This document shows positions 6,313 through 12,042 of a DNA stretch of 12,042 nucleotides, in pieces. The translations under genes and the position numbers were made by a program. The notes beneath the pieces were generated by a model. The model saw nothing but the letters and a program-made list of their open reading frames with translations, did not search any database and was not told the DNA's origin. The DNA is from Caccousia sp900752115 (GTDB taxonomy: Bacteria; Bacillota; Clostridia; Oscillospirales; Acutalibacteraceae): contig CABRNB010000089.1 in NCBI GenBank assembly GCA_902472225.1, positions 1 through 12,042 of the forward strand. Reading direction: 5' to 3'. Each line of letters begins with the position of its first letter. Positions within the stretch are counted from its first letter, which is position 1.

Positions 6313-7017
6313 ATGGGATTTTACTATTTTGATTATACGTATTTCGTCTATATGCTGCCGGCGCTGATCATTTCCTTGATCGCGCAGGTTCGGGTAAAAT
6401 CAACGTTTCAAAAATATTCGCATGTATCCTCTGCCCGCGGGATGACGGGAAGAGACGCAGCAGAGGCTGTTTTGCGGTATGGTTCCGTGAGCGGAGTAAG
6501 CGTTCGCGCTATTTCGGGAAGTCTAACAGATCATTTCGATCCGCGTACGCAGATCATTAGCCTTTCCGCTCCGGTCTATAATGTGGCAAGTATTGCGGCA
6601 GTAGGTGTGGCGGCGCACGAAGCCGGACATGCGATTCAGCATTCTGTGGGATATCTGCCGAACAAAATCCGGAGCTTTCTTGTGCCGATTACCAATTTTG
6701 GTTCCCGGCTTTCCATGCCGCTGATTCTGATTGGCCTGCTGCTTCCGGTTCAGTATGATTTTGTCGTGCTGATTGGAATTGCACTGTACAGCCTGATGGT
6801 TCTGTTTCAGCTTGTGACGCTTCCGGTGGAATTCAACGCGAGCTCGAGAGCGCTTCGGGCTCTGGATCAGGCCGGTATTCTGTACCCCAACGAGCTGCAG
6901 GATGCAGAGAAAGTTCTGCGGGCGGCGGCCATGACGTATGTAGCGGCGACATTCACCTCATTGATGACGCTGCTCCGTCTGCTTGCGATCGCAGGAAACC
7001 GCAGAGGACGTGATTGA
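6313..7017 (+). CDS. Membrane zinc metallopeptidase, YugP type
   Basis: A 234-residue integral membrane protein with an HEAGH zinc-binding motif (102-106) and a downstream glutamate in VEFNASSRA (172-180), the expected third ligand. Upstream TDHFDP (72-77) and later YVAATFTSLMTLLRLL (209-224) fit B. subtilis YugP, a putative zinc-dependent membrane protease. Predicted membrane segments are about 11-26, 132-147, 150-168 and 207-228. The natural substrate of the family is, to my knowledge, not established. RBS GGAGAG at 6299-6304 precedes the ATG. It lies 28 bp after fmt, and rsmB starts one base after its stop, so it is fully embedded in the operon. Length matches the family (about 225-235). 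The location suggests a link to growth or membrane quality control, but that is only inference from context. Confidence 0.88.
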   Translation: MGFYYFDYTYFVYMLPALIISLIAQVRVKSTFQKYSHVSSARGMTGRDAAEAVLRYGSVSGVSVRAISGSLTDHFDPRTQIISLSAPVYNVASIAAVGVAAHEAGHAIQHSVGYLPNKIRSFLVPITNFGSRLSMPLILIGLLLPVQYDFVVLIGIALYSLMVLFQLVTLPVEFNASSRALRALDQAGILYPNELQDAEKVLRAAAMTYVAATFTSLMTLLRLLAIAGNRRGRD

Positions 7018-7018
7018 G

Positions 7019-8329
7019 ATGGATCAGGCAAGAACAGCGGCGCTCGAGGCGCTTCTGCAGGTGGATGTGAATGAAGGCTATTCCAATCTTGTCCTTGACA
7101 AGACGATCCGTCGGTTTTCCCTTACCGGCCGCGACGCCTCATTTGCGTCCACATTGTTTTACGGTGTGTTGGAGCGCCGGCTAACGCTTGATTACGCGGT
7201 TTCCCACTTTTCAAAATTACGCCTGTCGGCGCTCTCTCCAAAGGTTCTGGAAATACTTCGGCTGGGCGCTTACCAGATCCTCTTCCTGGATCGCGTTCCG
7301 GATTCGGCGGCGGTCAACGAGAGTGTGGAGCTTGCCAAACGTCAGGGAGAGGCGCGGGCTTCCGGTTTTGTAAATGGTGTGCTTCGCAGTCTTCTGCGTG
7401 GTCGGGAATCTCTTTCCTGGCCGAATGACAGCATACGGTATTCCTGTCCGGAATGGCTGATTGACCTTTGGCGCACATCCTATGGGAAAAAGCTGACAGA
7501 CTCTCTTTTGGAAAGCCTGTCCGAGCCTGCCCCTGTATATATCCGGGTGAATACGTACCGAACAAACCGCGATTCCCTCATGGAACTGCTGCGGGAAGAA
7601 GGAGTCGCTTCCCGTGCCGCCGAATTATCGCCGGGCGCGTTGATTTTGGAAAAGCCGGGTTCTCTTTCTTCTTTGCGGACCTTTCAGGACGGGCTCTTTC
7701 ATGTGCAGGATCTGTCTTCACAGCTGGCTGCCAGTGCCCTTGGAGCGACGGCAGGGGAACGGGTGATTGATGTTTGTTCTGCTCCGGGCGGAAAGGCTTT
7801 TACCATTGCAGAGGAAATGCAAAACTCAGGAGAACTGCTTGCTTTTGATAAATACAAAGGAAAGGTTCGCCTGATTGCCGCAGGGGCCGAACGGTTGGGA
7901 CTCACCATCGTGAAGGCAGCTCTTCGGGACGCGGAGGCGCCCAAAGAACCGCTTGCACCTGCCGACCGAGTGCTTTGTGACGCTCCTTGCTCCGGTCTTG
8001 GAATTGTTCGCCGGAAGCCTGAAATTCGATACAAGGAGAAATCCGCACTTGACAGTCTGCCGGATTTGCAGTACCGTATTCTCTGTGAGGCGTCCAGGCT
8101 GGTCAAATCCGGCGGAACATTGCTTTATTCGACTTGTACGCTCAATCCGGCGGAAAACGGGGAGGTAGCGGAGCGTTTTCTGAAAAATCATGCTGATTTT
8201 TCTCCCTTGCCGCTTGCCCTTCGGGCGAAGCTTCCTCACGCCGTGGAGGAGCCGGAGAACCAGTTGACACTGTTTCCGCCTGTTCACGGGACGGACGGCT
8301 TCTTTATTTCCCTCTTTCAAAAAGCATAA
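7019..8329 (+). CDS. rsmB: 16S rRNA (cytosine-967-C5) methyltransferase
   Basis: A 436-residue RsmB (Sun/Fmu), which uses S-adenosylmethionine to make m5C967 in 16S rRNA. The N-terminal NusB-like RNA-binding domain covers about 1-130, including ARTAALEALLQVDVNEGYSN (4-23). The methyltransferase domain follows: HVQDLSSQLA (228-237), SAM-binding DVCSAPGGKAF (251-261), DAPCSGLG (321-328) and STCTLNPAENGE (371-382). Cys373 of the TC motif is the expected nucleophile; Cys324 helps release the product. A TTG at 6983 would add 12 residues overlapping the peptidase gene. The ATG at 7019 is preferred because it matches the usual N-terminus and has AGAGGA (7003-7008) at good spacing, one base after the upstream stop. 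Length is typical (about 430-450). Confidence 0.95.
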   Translation: MDQARTAALEALLQVDVNEGYSNLVLDKTIRRFSLTGRDASFASTLFYGVLERRLTLDYAVSHFSKLRLSALSPKVLEILRLGAYQILFLDRVPDSAAVNESVELAKRQGEARASGFVNGVLRSLLRGRESLSWPNDSIRYSCPEWLIDLWRTSYGKKLTDSLLESLSEPAPVYIRVNTYRTNRDSLMELLREEGVASRAAELSPGALILEKPGSLSSLRTFQDGLFHVQDLSSQLAASALGATAGERVIDVCSAPGGKAFTIAEEMQNSGELLAFDKYKGKVRLIAAGAERLGLTIVKAALRDAEAPKEPLAPADRVLCDAPCSGLGIVRRKPEIRYKEKSALDSLPDLQYRILCEASRLVKSGGTLLYSTCTLNPAENGEVAERFLKNHADFSPLPLALRAKLPHAVEEPENQLTLFPPVHGTDGFFISLFQKA

Positions 8330-8335
8330 AGGAAG

Positions 8336-9400
8336 ATGAATTTGCTCGAAGATATCAAATCCAAAACGGCTGAGGAGCTGCAGGCCGCTTTGAAGGAATG
8401 GGGTCTGCCTGCTTTTCGCAGCAGACAGATTTTTCGTTGGCTCCAGCAGGGAGTCTGTTCCTTTGAGGATATGACAAATCTGCCCAGGGAGCTTCGCGAG
8501 CGCCTGGCTGAACGGTTCTACATAGCCGGCGCGCAGGTGGCGCGTAAACAAGTCTCCAGGATTGACGGAACAGTCAAATATCTGCTTCGTCTTCATGACG
8601 GAGAGCATGTCGAATGCGTTTTGATGGAATACCACCATGGCCTTTCCATCTGCATTTCTACGCAGGTTGGCTGCCGGATGGGCTGCACCTTCTGTGCAAC
8701 GGGGAAAAGCGGTTACTCGAGGAATCTTACTGCTTCGGAGATTCTTTCTGAGATTCAAACAGTACAGAAAGATGCCGGGCGGCGGATTTCCAATATTGTT
8801 CTAATGGGAATGGGAGAACCGCTGGACAATTATGATAATGTACTTCGCTTTCTGGAGCTCGTTTCCTGCGAGGAAGGGCTGAATATCGGTATGCGTCATA
8901 TCTCGCTCTCAACCTGCGGATTGGTCGATAAAATCTACGAGCTCGAAAAGGAAAAACTGCAGCTCACCCTTTCGGTATCGCTGCATGCGCCCAATGACGA
9001 GATTCGAAACAGAACCATGCCCGTTAACCGCAAGTGGAACGTAGAGTCTCTTCTTCAGGCTTGCCGTTCCTATGCGGAAACGACAGGCCGCCGCATTTCT
9101 TTTGAATATGCGATGATCAGCGGCGTGAACGACAGTGATGCCTGTGCGCATGAGCTGGCTTCCCGGTTGGAGGGGATGCTGTGTCACGTCAATCTGATTC
9201 CTGTCAACGACGTGACGGGAAATCATTATCGAAAAAGTTCTGTGGAACGACAAAAGCACTTTATATCCATTTTGGAGAAAAAGGGAATCACCGCAACGGT
9301 GCGGCGCACCCTGGGTTCCGATATCGACGCATCCTGCGGCCAGCTTCGCCGCAGGGTGGAGAAGGAGGAAACAGCTAATGCTGCTTTACGGGAAGAGTGA
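8336..9400 (+). CDS. rlmN: Dual-specificity rRNA/tRNA (adenine-C2)-methyltransferase RlmN
   Basis: A 354-residue radical-SAM enzyme that methylates C2 of A2503 in 23S rRNA and of A37 in some tRNAs. The 4Fe-4S cluster is bound by Cys113, Cys117 and Cys120 (CRMGCTFC). Cys334 in DASCGQL (331-337) matches the methyl-carrying Cys355 of E. coli, and Cys106 in CISTQVGC matches Cys118, which resolves the RNA-protein adduct. Other signatures are the SAM-binding GMGEP (158-162) and LSVSLHAPND (212-221). It starts 6 bp after rsmB with GGA only 2 bases before the ATG, so initiation may be weak or coupled; a start a few codons later cannot be excluded. The 3' end overlaps prpC by 23 bases. A2503 methylation affects decoding and responses to some peptidyl-transferase antibiotics. 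Confidence 0.96.
   Translation: MNLLEDIKSKTAEELQAALKEWGLPAFRSRQIFRWLQQGVCSFEDMTNLPRELRERLAERFYIAGAQVARKQVSRIDGTVKYLLRLHDGEHVECVLMEYHHGLSICISTQVGCRMGCTFCATGKSGYSRNLTASEILSEIQTVQKDAGRRISNIVLMGMGEPLDNYDNVLRFLELVSCEEGLNIGMRHISLSTCGLVDKIYELEKEKLQLTLSVSLHAPNDEIRNRTMPVNRKWNVESLLQACRSYAETTGRRISFEYAMISGVNDSDACAHELASRLEGMLCHVNLIPVNDVTGNHYRKSSVERQKHFISILEKKGITATVRRTLGSDIDASCGQLRRRVEKEETANAALREE
9362..9369 (+). promoter_or_regulatory. prpC ribosome-binding site inside rlmN
   Basis: AAGGAGGA, a near-perfect Shine-Dalgarno, lies 8 bases before the prpC ATG at 9378 and within the last codons of rlmN. It fixes the prpC start despite the 23-base overlap and is the strongest ribosome site in the window, suggesting that the phosphatase is translated well independently of rlmN. 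Confidence 0.75.
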
Positions 9401-10103
9401 CATCGGTCTGGTTCGCCGATCCAATCAGGATCGCTTCGCTTATGGCGAGCTGCCTGGAGAGGGAGCCTGGCTGGTGGTATGCGATGGCATGGGAGGCGCA
9501 AACGGAGGAAACGTAGCAAGCAAGATTGCGGTGGAGAAAATCTCCTGGCAATTCAAATCCACGTACTGGAGGAATATTTCCTCCGATGGAATTAAGAATA
9601 TCATTATCACGGCGATCTACAATGCAAACCGGGCTATTTATCAGCAGGCCCAGTCTGATCCCTCGCTTCGCGGAATGGGAACCACTGTGGTTGCGGCGAT
9701 TGTGCGGGAAGGCCATGTCTATCTGGCGCATGCAGGAGACAGCAGAGCGTATCTCGCATCCGGTTCGAAGCTGACCAGAGTAACGACGGATCATTCCATC
9801 GTACAGGAGCTTGTCAACCGGGGAGATATTACGGAGGAGGAGGCTCGTGTGCATCCTCAGAAAAATATCATTACCCGCGTACTTGGTGTGGAGCCCACCG
9901 TTGAAATTGATTATCAGGAACTGGAAATTTTGTCCGGCGACTGTTTGCTTCTTTGTACGGACGGTCTGACCAATTATGTGGAGGAAGCCGACATTTTAAA
10001 GCTGGCATCGCAATCTCCGGAGGAATGCTGCGAGGTGCTGATTTCCATGGCAAAGGACAGCGGCGGCGGCGACAATGTCACGATTGCCGCCGTAAAATAC
10101 TGA
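9378..10103 (+). CDS. prpC: PP2C-family Ser/Thr protein phosphatase, partner of PrkC
   Basis: A 241-residue PPM/PP2C phosphatase (PrpC/Stp), which dephosphorylates the PASTA kinase and its targets. The metal-coordinating motifs appear in order: RRSNQD with Asp18, DGMGG (36-40) with Asp36, GTT (101-103), AGDSRAY (119-125), TDHS (137-140), CTDGLTNYV (193-201) with Asp195, and GGGDNVT (229-235) with Asp232. These acidic residues hold two or three Mn/Mg ions. Length fits the family (about 240-250) and no membrane segment is present, so it acts in the cytosol. The start overlaps rlmN by 23 bases but has an excellent ribosome site. The kinase gene starts 22 bp after the stop, the conserved pairing that lets the two enzymes set phosphorylation of cell-wall and growth proteins. 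Confidence 0.96.
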   Translation: MLLYGKSDIGLVRRSNQDRFAYGELPGEGAWLVVCDGMGGANGGNVASKIAVEKISWQFKSTYWRNISSDGIKNIIITAIYNANRAIYQQAQSDPSLRGMGTTVVAAIVREGHVYLAHAGDSRAYLASGSKLTRVTTDHSIVQELVNRGDITEEEARVHPQKNIITRVLGVEPTVEIDYQELEILSGDCLLLCTDGLTNYVEEADILKLASQSPEECCEVLISMAKDSGGGDNVTIAAVKY

Positions 10104-10125
10104 CTTTTGATGGGAGTGACTGAGA

Positions 10126-12042
10126 ATGGATAGATATACCGGGAAGAGGCTTGACGGCCGTTATGAGATTCATGAGCTGATTGGCGTCGGAGGAATGGCC
10201 AATGTTTACCGAGCTCGCGATACGATTGACGATCGCACGGTTGCAATTAAAATCCTGAAAGATGAGTATCTTGGCAACGAGGAGTTTATCCGGCGATTCA
10301 AGAACGAATCCAAAGCCATTGCCGTCCTGTCGCATCCCAATATTGTCAAGGTGTATGACGTCAGCTTCGGCGATCGCATTCAGTATATTGTCGAAGAATA
10401 TATTGACGGCATTACGCTCAAGGATTACCTGAGCCAGCAGAAGGAAATCAAATGGAAGGAAGCTATCCACTTTACCATTCAGATCCTTCGTGCTCTTCAG
10501 CATGCACATGAAAAAGGAATTGTCCACCGGGATATCAAGCCGCAGAACATCATGCTTCTGCAGGACGGCACCATCAAGGTAACTGATTTCGGTATTGCAC
10601 GTTTCTCCCGCAGCGAAACGCGCACCATGACGGGAAAGACGATTGGATCCGTTCACTATATCGCTCCGGAGCAGGCCCGGGGTGATTTGACGGATGAGAA
10701 AGCCGACATCTATTCCGTTGGCGTCATGCTGTACGAAATGGTGACGGGACGTCTTCCGTTTGAAGCGGACAATGCTGTTTCTGTCGCTATCATGCAGCTG
10801 CAGGCGGATCCCAAGCCTCCCCGCGAAATTAATCCTTCGCTTCCCGAGGGACTGGAAGAAATTACAATGAAGGCCATGCAGAAGGATCCCTCTCAGCGGT
10901 ATCAGTCTGCTTCTGAAATGCTGCGGGACATTGAAGAATTCCGCCGCAATCCCAGCATCAGCTTTCAGTATAAGTACTTTGTCGATGAAAAGCCTACCAA
11001 GTACATTGACGCCATCAATACGGTTAAGAGTTCTGAGCCTCCTGTATACAATGACAATTATGAATACGAGGAGGTCGTGGAAAAGAGAAAAAAGAAAAGC
11101 GTTGCTCCTCTTATCATAACGGGGATTGCGGCGGCTTTCTTGATTGTTGCGGTTGCACTGGGAATTTCTACCCTTCTCAGAGGCTGCGAATCCGAAGAAG
11201 CGACAGAGTTTTATCTGGAGGATCTGACCGGTCAGATGTACAATGATGTTGTCAACGATGAAAAGTACGCCGGAAAGATTGTTTTCGAGAAGGAAGAGGT
11301 GCAGAGCGACGGAGAAGAGGCCATCGGTCAGATTCTCGATCAAAAGCCCGCCGGAAATATGAATGTGCGCATCGGCACGACGGTCACGCTGTATGTAAAT
11401 GCAGGCGGAGAGATGGTGGAGGTACCGGATGTTACCAACTATTCGCGTGCTGACGCAGAATCTACGCTGACCAGCCGCAATCTTGCTCCGGATTTTGTTT
11501 CCGTCTCGGATGACAATGTGGAAGAAGGCAAAGTAGTCCGCACGGACCCGGCTGCTCACTCTTCGATTGCCAAGGGCGCTGTTGTAACCGTTTATATCAG
11601 CAGCGGTCCGGCTGATACTTCCGTGACCATTCCGTCCAATATTATCGGTGTTGACATTGAGACGGCACGTCAGATGCTGGTGGACGCCGGCTTGTCCGTT
11701 GGTTCCGTGTCTCCCCGCGATGATACAGGCGAAGAGGAAGGAATTGTCGTAGACGTATCCCCGCTGCCCGGATTAAAGGTGGAGAAGGGAACCAAGGTGG
11801 ATTTGACGTACAGCTCCGGCAAGACGAGCGAGAAGCAGCTGCAGGTGTCTGTGGAGCTGCCTGCGGATATTTCTTACGATCTGTCACTCAAAGCTTATAT
11901 TGACGGAACGCTTGTCAAGGAGGATGTGGTTAATCCCACGTACGGCAGCGGTTCGTACACTCTTACCTTTACCGGTACAGAGCAGCAGGAACTGACCGTG
12001 GAGCTCAATGGCATGAAGTATCGCGTATATACGCTGGATTTT
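10126..12042 (+). CDS. prkC: PASTA-domain Ser/Thr protein kinase (PrkC/Stk type), 3' end cut by the window
   Basis: An open frame of 639 codons without a stop at the right edge. The cytosolic Hanks-type kinase spans about 13-272: glycine loop IGVGGMANVY (19-28), Lys42 in VAIKIL, alphaC Glu61, HRDIKPQN (134-141) with catalytic Asp136, DFG (154-156), a Thr-rich activation loop (161-175: SRSETRTMTGKTIGS) and APE (180-182). A basic patch RKKK (321-324) precedes one membrane helix (about 326-351). Outside are three PASTA-type repeats: a divergent one (about 359-428), then VPDV.. (431-496) and IPSN.. (500-566). A beta-rich tail (570-639) follows. These kinases sense muropeptides or lipid II and control wall synthesis and germination. 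RBS GGGAG (10112-10116). The stop probably lies soon after the edge, judging by family layout. Confidence 0.95.
   Translation, partial: MDRYTGKRLDGRYEIHELIGVGGMANVYRARDTIDDRTVAIKILKDEYLGNEEFIRRFKNESKAIAVLSHPNIVKVYDVSFGDRIQYIVEEYIDGITLKDYLSQQKEIKWKEAIHFTIQILRALQHAHEKGIVHRDIKPQNIMLLQDGTIKVTDFGIARFSRSETRTMTGKTIGSVHYIAPEQARGDLTDEKADIYSVGVMLYEMVTGRLPFEADNAVSVAIMQLQADPKPPREINPSLPEGLEEITMKAMQKDPSQRYQSASEMLRDIEEFRRNPSISFQYKYFVDEKPTKYIDAINTVKSSEPPVYNDNYEYEEVVEKRKKKSVAPLIITGIAAAFLIVAVALGISTLLRGCESEEATEFYLEDLTGQMYNDVVNDEKYAGKIVFEKEEVQSDGEEAIGQILDQKPAGNMNVRIGTTVTLYVNAGGEMVEVPDVTNYSRADAESTLTSRNLAPDFVSVSDDNVEEGKVVRTDPAAHSSIAKGAVVTVYISSGPADTSVTIPSNIIGVDIETARQMLVDAGLSVGSVSPRDDTGEEEGIVVDVSPLPGLKVEKGTKVDLTYSSGKTSEKQLQVSVELPADISYDLSLKAYIDGTLVKEDVVNPTYGSGSYTLTFTGTEQQELTVELNGMKYRVYTLDF

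Noticed and set aside
7826..8758. 310-codon minus-strand frame spanning the rsmB-rlmN junction
   Set aside because: Antisense to catalytic motifs of both genes and without recognisable protein features.
10078..11559. 493-codon open frame on the minus strand opposite prkC and the end of prpC
   Set aside because: It lies wholly antisense to clear kinase motifs, its translation resembles no family I know, and I see no ribosome site. Long antisense frames opposite well-conserved genes commonly arise from codon bias.

Overview
The window is a housekeeping operon from a Gram-positive anaerobe of class Clostridia, most likely Oscillospirales/Ruminococcaceae-like. Protein style (RemA, a YugP-type zinc peptidase, a PASTA-domain kinase), roughly 50-55% GC by eye and the gene order all point there. 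The order follows the yloC-remA-gmk-rpoZ-priA-def-fmt-rsmB-rlmN-prpC-prkC block of Bacillus subtilis and clostridia. I cannot name a genus.

Layout. Bases 1-77 (minus strand) hold the N-terminal end of a probable helix-turn-helix (IS30/HTH_38-like) transposase that runs off the left edge. Bases 95-144 form a hairpin that reads as an intrinsic terminator on the minus strand. Bases 166-261 hold two short dyads, a strong sigma-A-type promoter with an extended -10, and a structured leader. From 303 to the right edge, eleven plus-strand genes follow with gaps of 57 bp or less, and four junctions overlap or lie 1 bp apart: yicC, remA, gmk, rpoZ, priA, def, fmt, a membrane zinc metallopeptidase, rsmB, rlmN and prpC. 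A twelfth gene, prkC, runs off the right edge. I see no intrinsic terminator between the genes, so one long polycistronic transcript is likely.

How the genes fit together. The operon links RNA turnover (YicC), a DNA-binding regulator (RemA), GMP phosphorylation (Gmk), an RNA polymerase subunit (RpoZ), replication restart (PriA), the formyl cycle of translation initiation (Fmt adds and Def removes the formyl group), rRNA/tRNA methylation (RsmB, RlmN), and a cell-envelope-sensing Ser/Thr phosphorylation switch (PrpC phosphatase, PrkC kinase). Compared with B. subtilis, coaBC is absent between rpoZ and priA, and a zinc metallopeptidase sits between fmt and rsmB.

I found no convincing undescribed system. 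The parts most worth a second look are the transposase/terminator/promoter junction at the left edge, the foldable leader of the operon, the acidic tails of RemA and RpoZ, the DEEQ form of PriA motif II, and the extracellular tail of PrkC. In three genes (rpoZ, def, rsmB) the reading frame is open well upstream of the likely start, so automatic callers could extend them wrongly.
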